IMG/VR virus record: IMGVR_UViG_3300028829_001409
Span: 1 to 46,617 of that record
Strand: one strand, 5' to 3'
DNA length: 46,617 bases
Origin: a virus
Shown: one piece after another, positions 15,836-27,000 of the stretch
Layout: the number at the start of each line of letters is the position of its first letter
How positions within the stretch are numbered: position 1 is the stretch's first letter
Translations under genes and position numbers: made by a program
Notes under the pieces: generated by a model
The model's input: the letters and a program-made list of their open reading frames with translations, nothing else
Told to the model about the DNA's origin: nothing
Database searches by the model: none

Positions 15836-17097
15836 TGGCGAATGACCATCAAGTTACAATAGGACATTTAAGTTTTACTTCTCCACAGTCCTTATCTCAT
15901 AGTGCAATGGACGGAACTAGAGATTTAACAATTAGCGGTATTCTTGCTCATACAAACGCTACTGGTCTTGATGTCGAAGAAGTAAAGTATATTAGAAATG
16001 AATTAGAATCTATGGCTAAGAATGGACACTTCCATCCTTTTACTTATACAGGTGATACAGCACTTAAGGGTTATGTAAGAGTTAATTCTTCTGATGTAAC
16101 TATAAATAGATATGGCGGAGCAGGTTTTGGTTATAACATTTCACTAGCTTATTTAGGTAACCCGGGTGAGATACGATTTGAATCACAGTTTTCTGGAGCT
16201 ATATTAGAAAATAATCATAGTGTGAGTTCTACTGATTCACAATTCTTCTCTCCTCCGAGCGGAGCATTCTCAGTACATATACCAGCAGTTGGTACAGGTA
16301 CATCTCCTTCTGTTGAAGAAAGAATAGCTGAACATGGTACATCAACTACTACAATGCAGTTTTTCTCTGGTAGTAATATTAGAAGTAATAATATAGAGTT
16401 TGAATGTAATCCAGAAGATTATTTAAAGGGTGCAGTCAAAATATCAACAAACGGAAAAGTAAGAAATGGCTTACTAAGTCCTAACCTCAATGTTGACCAA
16501 GCAACTATAGAAAACGGATTAGTTAAATTTACTTTGACTAATAGCAATACAGAATCAAGATTTACAGTTTCTCTTTGGGAAAACGACGACTATCGTAGCG
16601 TAAAAGAATTCGCAGTTAGTAAGGGTTCTTCTCAAACAGAGTGGGATGGATGGAACACAGTACAAATAATTAAAAATTATGCTGAGTGTGGAACTTTAAG
16701 GTTCACATCACAAGCAAATACTGATGGTAGTGGTAGGTTAACGTTTGATGTATCGTTAAGAAGAGGCGCAAGATTTTTTAGTATTGTGATAAACTCTTAT
16801 GGTACAGCCGATGAAATACATTTAGAGAGAACAACAGCAGAGGCTAGTACTGCTGGGACAGGTTATATAGTATCTTCAAGCAATGATTCTGAAGGTAACT
16901 ATTTCATCTTAGGCTCTCCAACTACCTTTAGTACAGACTTGACTAATGGTGGTATACACCTTACGGGAACTCAGATGAAAGCTTTTCTAGGTTATGTTCT
17001 AGATGGTTCTTCAGCAGCTGGACAAAATACAGCAGATAATATGCGTGACGCATATCTGGACAGCATATATGAGTACGTAAGGATAATTAAGTCATGA
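15835..17097 (+). CDS. Distal tail-type protein
   Basis: 420 residues from the ATG that overlaps the previous stop; AAGGAG is eight bases upstream, so a GTG six bases earlier is less likely. It lies directly after the tape-measure gene group and before the large tail-tip protein, where the distal tail protein belongs. Visible are an N-terminal beta region (VTIGHLSFTSPQSLSHSAMDGTRDLTISG), a GEIRFESQFSGAIL strand near residue 105, and a C-terminal part that reads like a second beta sandwich. Family signature is weak; the call rests on position and beta-rich composition. Confidence 0.6.
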   Translation: MANDHQVTIGHLSFTSPQSLSHSAMDGTRDLTISGILAHTNATGLDVEEVKYIRNELESMAKNGHFHPFTYTGDTALKGYVRVNSSDVTINRYGGAGFGYNISLAYLGNPGEIRFESQFSGAILENNHSVSSTDSQFFSPPSGAFSVHIPAVGTGTSPSVEERIAEHGTSTTTMQFFSGSNIRSNNIEFECNPEDYLKGAVKISTNGKVRNGLLSPNLNVDQATIENGLVKFTLTNSNTESRFTVSLWENDDYRSVKEFAVSKGSSQTEWDGWNTVQIIKNYAECGTLRFTSQANTDGSGRLTFDVSLRRGARFFSIVINSYGTADEIHLERTTAEASTAGTGYIVSSSNDSEGNYFILGSPTTFSTDLTNGGIHLTGTQMKAFLGYVLDGSSAAGQNTADNMRDAYLDSIYEYVRIIKS

Positions 17098-20000
17098 GTG
17101 TAAATGAAAAGTTAATGGCTCCCGGTACGTTTAATGTGTACCTCAGCTTAGAAACAACACCCAATTCAATCTTAAATACAATAACTCCTTGGGGTAATAT
17201 TGTTTTAACTTCTACACGAGTAAATCCTTCAGAGTTTACTGACGCACAACTTAGAGATATGGCTAGGTATGTTGGTATTGTACAAAATCAAGCAATTACA
17301 GAAGAAGGCATAGAAATTGCAGGTATAGGTATTCTTGGATATCTAGGTGATACTGATTCAAGAGGAATGGTATTAGCTAGAAATGCAGGGGTTGGTGCTG
17401 TTAGGTCTTACACCAGAGATACTCTTGACGATGTTTTAGATAGAAGCGGTTCAACACCTTATGGTATTTTACGTGGAGAAGACGCTACACAGAAAGCAGT
17501 AAGAAAAGGTTCTGTTGTAGAAGTACAGTATGATGATACAGTTTTACTTTTAAATTATGAAGGTAGTAATGGAGATACAACTACTTCTGATGGTTCTGTA
17601 TTTACATCTAATCAACTTGTAACTTTTAGTGGTACTGCTGATATATCAACAGACCAAGCACAATTTGGTAGTACAAGTCTTAATTTAACTACAGACGGAT
17701 TTGTTACTGTAGCTGATAGACCAGAATTAGATTTAACTTATCAAGAGTTTACTTGTGAGTGGTATGAATATAGAACATCATCTAGTGGTAATCCTACCGT
17801 ATGGGCTAGAAACAACGATACATATTCACCATGGATATTCGGTAAAGCCGTTAACGGAAGAAACAAAGCTTTTATTACTCACGATGGTAATGGATACGGA
17901 ACAGGTGATGACTTAAATATGGATATGGGTTCTATTGATTTAAACCAATGGAATCACTTTGCTATATCACACAAGGGTGATTTATTTAGAACATTTAAAA
18001 ATGGAGTACAAGTAGCAGAAGTAGATAGACCAGATTTGTTTGTTAGAGTAAGTTCTGATTCTTTACAAATTGGTAAAGGACAAGACGGAAACTTTTTTGA
18101 AGGTTATCTTGATGGAATGGTTATTACTAGAGGTAACGCAAAGTATTGGGACGCATTTCCCCTTAGTGCTTCTGCACCTACAGCTACTACAGAGAACAAA
18201 ACATATACAGGTAAGCATTACATGGAATCAGCTTACAAGTCTTTAAAAACAATTTGTACATCTTTAGACGCAGAATTTAAAATGCAGAATGACGGTACTA
18301 TTGATGTAGGACCTCGTACTTCATTATTTACAGGTCACGAAGATAGTGAACCTACTGGAATGATTGTAAGAAGACTATCTGGTTTAGACGCAGGTGTTAA
18401 AGGTTATTCTGGTGCAGACTTAAAAACAGAGTTTAGCGCAGAAGACTTTGTTAGTCGTGTCGAGCTAATCGCTTCTAACTATGGTAAAGAAATAAACTTG
18501 GGACAAGCAGACGCAAAAGATAACCCTTACAAAGATTTACACGGTAATGAATTAGAAAGAATACAGATACTCTCTGAGAATGAAGTACCAGACTCTATGC
18601 GTAATATTAGAGCAGAAGCATACCTAAATGAATACAACAAAGTTCAGAGAACTTTATCTGTAGGCCTAGAAGACTATGACTTATCTGGAGATATAGGAGT
18701 AGGAGATGTTATCTTTGTCTTTGACCCAGAGGTTGGTTTCGAAGATACACAAGATGAGGCTACATTAGAAAACAGAGATAGGCACGAGATAGCTTATCAA
18801 GGACAAATTTTAAACCCTGTCAAGATTCGTGTTATGGGTCTCTCATTCCCTATTTCAGACAGTATGGGAGTGTTTTACAGAAATAGTGAAGGAGTCTATA
18901 CAGATTTAACAGACTATGTGTCTTTTGAGTCTGGAGTAACACAGGTAGAAGTAGGTTCTACAAGTCCTAATATAAACGAAGACCTTAGAGCCTCAGCCTC
19001 AGTAATTGCGGTTGGAGGTACGAATGAGTTTACAGTACCAGACGCACCTACAAGTTTTGCAGCTGCTAGTGGTACTTATCAAGACGGAGCAGGTAGACCT
19101 TTTGCTTTTGCTAAATTAACTTGGAACGAACCAACAAACACAGATGGCTCAAGAATTACTGATGGTAATATGTATCGAGTTAGATACAGACAAGTTACAG
19201 ATGTTGACGGAAACAATCTTATTGATAGTAATGACAATCAAGTTACTGACTATGAATATTTAACAGTAGAGTTTGGTACAACTGCTGTAGTTATAAAAGG
19301 TTTAGGTCCAAACAACACTTATGAGTTTGGTGTTGCCTGTATTGACAACTCTGGTTTTTCTGGAGGATTTGCTGTCATTACTGCTTCACAAATGCCTGCC
19401 GACGCAACTATACCACCCGAACCAACAGCTCCAACAGGGTCTTTTGGTTCTATTGCTGCTAGTGCAACTAAAGTACAAATAACACATAAACTTGGTGCTG
19501 CAAAAACTGTTGCTGGTGCAGTTATATCTAGCCCTTCAAACTTTACTTTACCAAGAGATATAGACCACTTAAATGTTTATCGTGGTCTGACATCAAGCTT
19601 TACAATTAGTTCTACTAACTTTGTTGGTGAGATAGCTGCTAGAGCTGGACACATTGACGGAAGTATTCCTGCAATAGCAACATTTGCTGCCTCAACCGCT
19701 GGTACTGCTTTTTATAGAGTTACAGCTGTTGACGTAGCAGGTAATGAGTCTGACCCATCTACCGCAGTACAAGTAGAAGAAGAATTAATATCTACAGCAT
19801 TTATTGATGACGCAACAATTACTACCGCAAAGATTGGTGACTTAGCAGTTACAGACGCAAAGATAGATACACTTACTGCTGCAAAAATAACAGCAGGAAC
19901 TATTAGCGGTAAAGAAATTATTATAGATACAGATAGTTCTGACCCTTCAAATCCAGTACTCGGAACAATAAGAAGTGATAACTATATTACAGGTAATGCT

Positions 20001-21629
20001 GGTTGGATTATAAAGTCTGACGGTTCTGTTGAGTTTGAGACAGGTACATTTAGAGGAGATTTAGACGCAGCTGGAGGTAGTTTTTCTGGAAACTTAAGTG
20101 CAGCAGGAGGTAACTTCACAGGAACACTTTCTGGTGTAGATGGTAACTTTACAGGAACAATTACTGCAAATCAAATATCTGGTGGAACTATTAACGCTGA
20201 CATTTTAGATGGTGGAACAATAGATGGTTCAAGTATAAATCTAGGTAGCGGAACATTTACAGTAGATACTAACGGAGCTATGGTTGCTTCATCTGCGACT
20301 ATCGCAGGAACAATAAATGCTAACTCTGGAACTATTGGTGGAACAAGTATAAATGCAAATACTTTAGAGGGTAGTTTTGATACAAACAATTCAACAGGTT
20401 ACCAACTAACTTCAAATGCTGCAACATTTCATGATGTCACTATTACAGGTACAGTGACTGGTGCAAGCCTTGATGGAACTATAGCCGGAACAATAGCTAC
20501 TGCTAACTCTGGACAAAGGGTTGAAATATCAAGTGGCGCTAGTGAAATAATTCAGTTTTATAGCAACAATGGTCAATCCGGATATATAGCAGATGTATCT
20601 GGAGATTTAACATTACAAGCAGAAATGAACTCAGCCGTTGCATTATCTGGTGGAACAAATGGAATAAAATGGTCTGGTCCTGCATTTTTTGAAGATGGTG
20701 GTAGTTACTCAAATACAACAAATACAAACTTTGTTGTAAGAGCTACTGCAAATGGTAAACCATATTGGGGAAGCGTTCCTGCAAGTGCAGGTGTTACAGC
20801 TTTACAGGTAAATAGCAATATGTTATCTCTTTCTGGTGGTAATACAGGTTCTTTAGTTATAGGAGATAACCATACAAGTAGTCATCATGCTAGTTCTGAC
20901 CATACAGGAAATGGTAATACCAACTTAGCAACTCTTGCTTACGTAAACTCAAGAGGTTTTGGATTTGGTAATTCTAACTTAGGTAGCCATGATAATGGTT
21001 CCCATAATGTTGCTTACGGAACAGGTAATGGTAATGGTAGCTCCAATATAACAGTAGCACAGGTAAATGGATTTGTTGATGACAACTTTAAAGTTAACAG
21101 TGGGTATAACCATGCTCAATCTACACATAACAATGGTAATGGTAACGGCAATATGAACCAAACAAACCACTTTAATTCAAATATATCTGTAAGTAGTCAC
21201 TTTCATCCCAACACAATTATTCACGATTCAAGATTACTAAATGTTAATGCAAATACTGTTCCGGGTATAAATTTTGTTAATAGATTAAATCCAGTTCAAT
21301 CAAACTTTATAGGAAATGTACAAACTAAATTAACTGATAAAGAAAATATATCTGGTTTTATTACTGACCATTTAGAAGCCACTGCATTTACATTAACAGC
21401 ACAAGATGTAGAACAAGCACTTGCTGATGATGGTCATACCGGTGAATATGCAATATATTTAGATAATGTTGATTACTATACGGAAGAACATGGTGAAGAT
21501 TTACCAGAAGGTGAGACTGTAAAAGGTTTCTCACAGGAACACATGATTCCAGTATTAGTACAAGCAATCCAAGATTTATCTGCTAAGATAGATTTACTAG
21601 AAGATAGAATAACAACCTTGGAGGGTTAA
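17094..21629 (+). CDS. Large tail-tip protein with LamG and fibronectin domains
   Basis: 1511 residues. Order: N-terminal tail-hub-like region (1-150); a LamG/concanavalin-like domain (about 150-360, with FTCEWYEYR, LNQWNHFAISHKGDLFRTFKNG and FFEGYLDGMVITRG); more hub (375-640); two fibronectin III domains (about 649-769 and 773-899); a DATITTAKIGDLAVTDAKID linker; repetitive beta-helix-like GNFTGT/GGTINAD repeats (950-1130); a Gly/Asn/His-rich part (1260-1400); and a coiled-coil end (VLVQAIQDLSAKIDLLEDRI) like those after chaperone-type tails. It would hold the tail tip together and bind cell-surface sugars. Confidence 0.8.
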   Translation: MSVNEKLMAPGTFNVYLSLETTPNSILNTITPWGNIVLTSTRVNPSEFTDAQLRDMARYVGIVQNQAITEEGIEIAGIGILGYLGDTDSRGMVLARNAGVGAVRSYTRDTLDDVLDRSGSTPYGILRGEDATQKAVRKGSVVEVQYDDTVLLLNYEGSNGDTTTSDGSVFTSNQLVTFSGTADISTDQAQFGSTSLNLTTDGFVTVADRPELDLTYQEFTCEWYEYRTSSSGNPTVWARNNDTYSPWIFGKAVNGRNKAFITHDGNGYGTGDDLNMDMGSIDLNQWNHFAISHKGDLFRTFKNGVQVAEVDRPDLFVRVSSDSLQIGKGQDGNFFEGYLDGMVITRGNAKYWDAFPLSASAPTATTENKTYTGKHYMESAYKSLKTICTSLDAEFKMQNDGTIDVGPRTSLFTGHEDSEPTGMIVRRLSGLDAGVKGYSGADLKTEFSAEDFVSRVELIASNYGKEINLGQADAKDNPYKDLHGNELERIQILSENEVPDSMRNIRAEAYLNEYNKVQRTLSVGLEDYDLSGDIGVGDVIFVFDPEVGFEDTQDEATLENRDRHEIAYQGQILNPVKIRVMGLSFPISDSMGVFYRNSEGVYTDLTDYVSFESGVTQVEVGSTSPNINEDLRASASVIAVGGTNEFTVPDAPTSFAAASGTYQDGAGRPFAFAKLTWNEPTNTDGSRITDGNMYRVRYRQVTDVDGNNLIDSNDNQVTDYEYLTVEFGTTAVVIKGLGPNNTYEFGVACIDNSGFSGGFAVITASQMPADATIPPEPTAPTGSFGSIAASATKVQITHKLGAAKTVAGAVISSPSNFTLPRDIDHLNVYRGLTSSFTISSTNFVGEIAARAGHIDGSIPAIATFAASTAGTAFYRVTAVDVAGNESDPSTAVQVEEELISTAFIDDATITTAKIGDLAVTDAKIDTLTAAKITAGTISGKEIIIDTDSSDPSNPVLGTIRSDNYITGNAGWIIKSDGSVEFETGTFRGDLDAAGGSFSGNLSAAGGNFTGTLSGVDGNFTGTITANQISGGTINADILDGGTIDGSSINLGSGTFTVDTNGAMVASSATIAGTINANSGTIGGTSINANTLEGSFDTNNSTGYQLTSNAATFHDVTITGTVTGASLDGTIAGTIATANSGQRVEISSGASEIIQFYSNNGQSGYIADVSGDLTLQAEMNSAVALSGGTNGIKWSGPAFFEDGGSYSNTTNTNFVVRATANGKPYWGSVPASAGVTALQVNSNMLSLSGGNTGSLVIGDNHTSSHHASSDHTGNGNTNLATLAYVNSRGFGFGNSNLGSHDNGSHNVAYGTGNGNGSSNITVAQVNGFVDDNFKVNSGYNHAQSTHNNGNGNGNMNQTNHFNSNISVSSHFHPNTIIHDSRLLNVNANTVPGINFVNRLNPVQSNFIGNVQTKLTDKENISGFITDHLEATAFTLTAQDVEQALADDGHTGEYAIYLDNVDYYTEEHGEDLPEGETVKGFSQEHMIPVLVQAIQDLSAKIDLLEDRITTLEG

Positions 21630-21839
21630 ATGGCTTACGAAGACTTTAAGTTCTTTATTCCAGTAGAAAAAACTGCTGAAGAACAGCTTGAATACCTAAG
21701 AAACGATATATTTTCTTTAGAAGCTAGTTATCATAAGTTGCCTGCAACTGAAGATTATGATAAAGATAGAGAAATAGTTGAAGCTCAGATTATGGCTAAG
21801 CGTCAGGAATTTGAAGATTTAGGTGGAAGTTACGAGTAA
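21630..21839 (+). CDS. Small helical protein, unknown
   Basis: 69 residues, starting right after the upstream stop with GGAGG before the ATG. Glu/Lys-rich with a likely coiled coil (EEQLEYLRNDIFSLEASY). It lies between the tail-tip gene and the first unknown-family protein. No function can be assigned. Confidence 0.65.
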   Translation: MAYEDFKFFIPVEKTAEEQLEYLRNDIFSLEASYHKLPATEDYDKDREIVEAQIMAKRQEFEDLGGSYE

Positions 21840-21843
21840 CTAA

Positions 21844-22602
21844 ATGAAATTTGGCTTAGGAGGAAAGCAATTCATTGAATTTTCTACAGATGTAGAAGGA
21901 CTCGAACGAGTAGCTCCAGTACAAAAATCTACACACTTTACACCTCAATGGTTTAAAGAAATGAAAGATTATATACCCCAACAACCAACACCGGATGGAA
22001 GTGTTCCCGGTAGATATGGTAAATCAGAAGAAACTTCTAAAAAATGGTCTAGTGGTACTGTGAAACGTTGTCCTGCAATAATAGACCTAATTACAGAGGG
22101 ATTTATTATACCAATGTGGTGTGACTTTTTATTGCAAAGAGATAATCAAATACTTGAATACGACAATAAAAATTTTCCTTATGGTATTGAATTTCACAAT
22201 AATCAACAAATACACAACTGGAAATTAAAAAAAGGTGATTTTAGAGAAGGTGTAAAGTTTAACAATCCGTGGAGAATATATACACCACCCGGATATTCAG
22301 TAATGTTTATAGCTCCTTATTACCAGTTTGAACAAAGATTTACAGTATTGCCCGGAATAGTAGAAACAGACAGTTATCATCATATAAACTTTCCTACAAT
22401 AATGCATACTAAAAAAGATACAATTATAGAGAGAGGTACACCATTTATACAAGTTATACCTTTTAAAAGAGATGATTGGAACTTTGATGTGTCAACAATG
22501 ACACCAGAACAAACTAAAGCTGACAGGTCAGAAAAACTAGAATTATCTACAAAATTCAAGAACTCATATAGAAACATAACCCGAAGATTAAGTTCTAAAT
22601 AG
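21844..22602 (+). CDS. Unknown-family protein, copy 1 of 3 (possibly DUF6065)
   Basis: 252 residues. It shares with the genes at 37805 and 39938 a set of motifs in the same order: K-x-C-P-a-h-h-D ... G-a-I-I-P-h-W-x-D, V-K-F-x-x-P-W ... T-P-P-G-x-S, P-G-I-V-E-T-D-x-a-H-x-x-N-a-P, and R-G-T-P-a-h-x-V-I-P-a-K-R. I believe this is the uncharacterised DUF6065 family but could not check. The conserved E-T-D-x-x-H-x-x-N cluster could bind metal. This copy sits among tail genes, the other two inside the oxygenase block, which links that block to the tail. Confidence 0.7.
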   Translation: MKFGLGGKQFIEFSTDVEGLERVAPVQKSTHFTPQWFKEMKDYIPQQPTPDGSVPGRYGKSEETSKKWSSGTVKRCPAIIDLITEGFIIPMWCDFLLQRDNQILEYDNKNFPYGIEFHNNQQIHNWKLKKGDFREGVKFNNPWRIYTPPGYSVMFIAPYYQFEQRFTVLPGIVETDSYHHINFPTIMHTKKDTIIERGTPFIQVIPFKRDDWNFDVSTMTPEQTKADRSEKLELSTKFKNSYRNITRRLSSK

Positions 22603-22608
22603 TATCAT

Positions 22609-22626
22609 TGATTCTAGGGAGAATCA
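22609..22626 (+). promoter_or_regulatory. Hairpin with ribosome binding site in loop
   Basis: TGATTCT-AGGG-AGAATCA: a seven-pair stem whose loop and 3' arm carry AGGGAG, two bases before the ATG at 22628. Part of the site is paired, so it could restrain translation, unlike the fully open loops at 2176 and 9686. Confidence 0.45.
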
Positions 22627-22627
22627 T

Positions 22628-22912
22628 ATGACCGAAGATACCACTAATCCTAAAAAGGAAACATTTGAATATAAACTACTCTCACACGGGGATAAATTGT
22701 CTATGGTTTTAGAAGGTATGTTTAATATGGAACAAGCTTTATTTCAACATAATATGAATAAACTCTCCGAGACACATTCCGATTATGATGAATGGAAATC
22801 TACTGATAAAGACATTAAAAAGGAAATAATGAGACTGCGTTTTGTATATGAAAAAATGGGAGGGAACTGGGAGAATACTCAAGAATTTGATGAGTATGGA
22901 GAACCCGTATAA
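22628..22912 (+). CDS. Small helical protein, unknown
   Basis: 94 residues, charged and mostly helical (DKLSMVLEGMFNMEQALFQH, then KDIKKEIMRLRFVYEKMGG). It is coupled to the following fibre gene by a TAATG overlap. Perhaps a fibre chaperone or connector, but only position suggests this. Confidence 0.6.
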   Translation: MTEDTTNPKKETFEYKLLSHGDKLSMVLEGMFNMEQALFQHNMNKLSETHSDYDEWKSTDKDIKKEIMRLRFVYEKMGGNWENTQEFDEYGEPV

Positions 22913-24051
22913 TGGCCCAGACTGAAAATACACATACTACGGAAGAAATGGCTACCAGTACGTCGTATACGTACACTTTTCAAGGTTTTCAAACTGAAAA
23001 TTACACAACAAAAATAGAATCTCAACAAGACATACTTTACCTAGATGGTAAGTCTGTTATATCTGATGGTGCTTTATCTTTAGGTACTTCAACAAACAAT
23101 CCTGTATATTTAGGTGCAGACTCTACAGCTTATGTAAAGCTTGAAACAGATGGTACTCTCAATCTACTATCTGGTAAATTATCTATAAATAGTGATACAG
23201 GTTCAGTAGGACAAGTATTATCTACAGATGGTAGTGGTAATTTATCTTGGCTTACAGTAGATTACACACAATTTGCTTTTTCTAATCTAGCTGTATCTGG
23301 AGAAACAACAGTACAAGCTGATTCAACAAATGATACTTTAACCTTTGCTGAAGGCTCTGGTATAAATATTACAACTTCGGGTAGTACAGTAACTATTGCT
23401 AGTGATACTTCTGCACATAATGCCTTTAAATATATATCACCACTAGATGGAGCGGGTTCAACTTCTGGTAGTCAAATAGAAGCAGATAGTCAAAGTGACA
23501 CACTTACTTTTGTTGCTGGTTCTGGAATGACACTTACATTCGATGAAAACAATGACAAAATTACATTTGCTGCCTCTCAAACAGGTGATACAAATCAAAA
23601 TGCTTTTTCTTCTATTAGTGTTAGCGGTCAATCAACATTAGGTGCTTCACAAACTAGTGAGACAGTAACATTTGATTCTACTACTGATAGAAACGAATTG
23701 GACATTACAACAGATACTTCAAATAAAAAAGTTACCTTCAAAGCTAAGTTACCAAGAACTTTAAGTATGAGTGGTAGAATACCAACAAGGCTAAGTGACG
23801 GAAGTATATCTGGAATGCCTCTCAAAAATCACTTCTTTAACCAAACAGTTAGCGGTGTTAACGTAAGTGGTGGAGGTTCATCAGTAGGTTTTAGCGCTAG
23901 AGCAGTTGTTTGTAAAGAAGCAAATGGTACTACTCATAAAATAACTATGCCTGCGTCCGGTGACAACAGCTTACTATTCTCTCTGGGTGAAAATTCGTCT
24001 GGAAGTTCACTTGGAACACTAGAAATAGATATGACAGAAAGTAATTTATAA
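22912..24051 (+). CDS. Tail fibre protein
   Basis: 379 residues, rich in Ser, Thr, Gly and Asp. It has tandem fibre repeats of the type FSNLAVSGETTVQADSTNDT, with LTFAEGSGINITTSGSTVTI and two further copies (about residues 125-260). The C-terminal 100 residues are a distinct beta domain. Such repeats form triple beta-stranded shafts. It is coupled to the giant fibre gene by TAATG. Confidence 0.78.
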   Translation: MAQTENTHTTEEMATSTSYTYTFQGFQTENYTTKIESQQDILYLDGKSVISDGALSLGTSTNNPVYLGADSTAYVKLETDGTLNLLSGKLSINSDTGSVGQVLSTDGSGNLSWLTVDYTQFAFSNLAVSGETTVQADSTNDTLTFAEGSGINITTSGSTVTIASDTSAHNAFKYISPLDGAGSTSGSQIEADSQSDTLTFVAGSGMTLTFDENNDKITFAASQTGDTNQNAFSSISVSGQSTLGASQTSETVTFDSTTDRNELDITTDTSNKKVTFKAKLPRTLSMSGRIPTRLSDGSISGMPLKNHFFNQTVSGVNVSGGGSSVGFSARAVVCKEANGTTHKITMPASGDNSLLFSLGENSSGSSLGTLEIDMTESNL

Positions 24052-27000
24052 TGGCCGCAAAAAGCCCAATTAGGTATGTATTCGATACAGATGGTAACGT
24101 ATCCGAATTTTCAGAGTTTCAAGCTACGGACTTTATTTCAATAAGTGATGGTGGTACAGGTGCTATAACTGCTTCAGCTGCTAGAACAGCTCTTGGATTA
24201 GAAATCGGAACAGATATTCAAGGTTATGACGCAGAATTACAAGCTTTATCTGGGTTAACTCCAACCGACGGAAACTTTATTGTTGGTAATGGAAGTACTT
24301 TTATTATGGAGTCTGGCTCCACAGTTAGAGACTCTTTAGGATTAGGTACTTCTGATTCTGTAGAATTTAACACCATACAAACTGCTAACTTAACAATAGG
24401 TGGTCCTTCCTTAACATTAGAGGGTGCTACTAATGATTCCTTTGAATCTACATTAGTAGTAACAGACCCGACTGCCGACCGAACAATAACTTTTCAAGAC
24501 GCGACTGGAACGGTTGCTTTATTATCTGATGTAACAGCACAAGATGTTGATTTTGCAGGTGATACAGGAACTGGTGCAGTAGATTTAGACTCACAAACTT
24601 TTACAATTCAAGGTACTACTAACGAAATAGAAACTAGTGCTAGTGGTCAGATTTTGACAGTTGGTTTACCAGACAACGTCACAGTAGGTAATAATCTTAC
24701 TGTAACAGGTAACTTGACTGTATCTGGTACACAAACAATTCTTAATACTGAAACATTAACAGTAGACGATAACACAATAGTCTTAAATAATAATGTAACT
24801 GGTTCTCCTAGTGAAAACGCAGGTATAGAAATTGAAAGAGGAACATCCTCTAATAAATCATTGCTCTGGGATGAAACAAATGATTACTGGACAGTATCTT
24901 CAGAATCTTTTGTTGCTTCTACTTTTATAGGTAACTTAACAGGAAATGTAACTGGTAATGTTACAGGGAACGTAACTGGAGATTTAACTGGAGATGTTAC
25001 AGGTGATGTTACTGGAGACGTAACAGGAAACCTTACAGGAAACGTAACTGGAAACTTAACTGGAGATACAACAGGTAATGTTACTGCTACTTCTGTACTT
25101 GCAGATGGTGTAACAGCTACTACTCAATCTGCTAGCGATAACAGTACTAAAGTTGCAACTACGGCTTATGTTGATTCTCAAGTAGCAACCGAAGATACAT
25201 TAGCAGAAATGAACGATGTAACACTTACAAGTTCACAAAATGGAGATTTTTTAAGATACAACGGAAGCGTATGGATTAATGACGCTGTTGATTTAGCAAC
25301 TGATACTGTAGGAGATTTCGTACAAAGCATAACAGCTGGTACTGGTATATCAGTAGATGTTACTTCCGGAGAAGCACAAACACCTACAATTACTTTATCA
25401 GCAGGTTTAAATGATTTATCAGATATTACTTTAACTTCTACAGCTACAGGAGATATTCTTAGATACAACGGTTCAGCTTTTGTAAACGAACCACTTAACT
25501 TAGGTACTGATACTGAAGGTGCTTACGTTGCAAGTCTTGTTGCTGGTACAGGTATAGACCTTTCTAACAATACTGGAGAAACAGCAACACCAACTATTAC
25601 AGTTGATTTAGGTGACTTTAGTACTTCTGACTTAGCTGAAGGTACTAATCTTTATTACACAACTACTAGATTTGATACTGCTTTTACAGGTAAAGATACT
25701 GGTGACTTGTCTGAAGGAACTAACCTATATTATACAGACGCAAGAGCAGACGCTAGAATTGCTGCCGCTACAACAGATGATTTAACAGAAGGTAGCAACT
25801 TATATTTTACCTCAGAAAGAGTAGATGATAGAGTCGCAGCTTTATTGGTTGATTCTACATCAAGCGGAATAGATATAAGCTATGACGACACTAATAATCA
25901 ACTTACTTTAACTGTAGATTTACCAGAAGTAGAGGACGCACTCGAAGATATTGTAAACGGCCTTGTTGTTGGTGGAACAGGTATAACATCTACTTATGAT
26001 GATACTGCTGGAACTTTAACTTTAACAATACCTCAAGAAGTAGGAACATCAAGCGATGTAACTTTTAATCAAGTTACTGCTGACTTAGTTGGTAATGTCA
26101 CAGGAAATGTTACTGGTAACGTAACTGGTACTGTATCCTCAATAACCAACCACGACACAGATTCTTTAACAGAAGGCTCAACTAACTTATACTTCACTAA
26201 TGCAAGAGCAAGAGGTGCGGTATCAGCTACTGATTCTGGAGGAGATGGTTCATTTAGTTATGATAGCTCTACAGGTGCATTCACATACACTGGACCATCT
26301 GCTTCAGAAGTCAGAGCTCATATAACAGGCGGTACAGGTGTAACAATATCATCTGGTGAAATCGCAATAGGTCAGTCAGTTGGAACTTCTGACAATGTTA
26401 CTTTCAATAATATAGACGCAGACGGCAACGTAGTAATTGACGGAAACTTAACTGTATCTGGAACTACTACAACTGTTGATACAGAAACTATTAACCTTGC
26501 GGACAATGTTATAACCCTTAATTCTAATGCTACAGGTTCAGCTACACAAAATGGTGGACTTGAGATAGAAAGAGGAGATGATAGTAATAAGACTTTACTT
26601 TGGAACGAAACAGACGATAAATGGACTGTTGGTTCTGAGACATTTGTAGCAGGGACTTTTGAGGGAGCCTTGACAGGCAATGTCACAGGTACTGTGTCAA
26701 GTATTAGTAATCACGATACTGATAGCTTAAGTGAAGGCTCCACCAACCTTTATTACACTGACGCAAGAGTTTCTACTTACTTAACAGGTGGAACAGGAAT
26801 TACAGAATCATCTGGAGCTCTTAGCATAGACTTTACAGAGTTTGATACAGATAATGTTGTAGAAGGTACTAGTAACCTATTCCATACTGCTGCACGAGCA
26901 AGAGTAGCTTTATCTGGAAGCACAGGTATAACTTATGACAATAGCACAGGTGCTATATCTATTGACGGAACAGTTGTTACAGAAACCTCTACTGACACGC

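Noticed and set aside
24931-25086. CRISPR-like tandem repeats
   Set aside because: 12-base coding repeats with no spacers, in frame, giving G-[ND]-[VL]-T peptide; part of the fibre.
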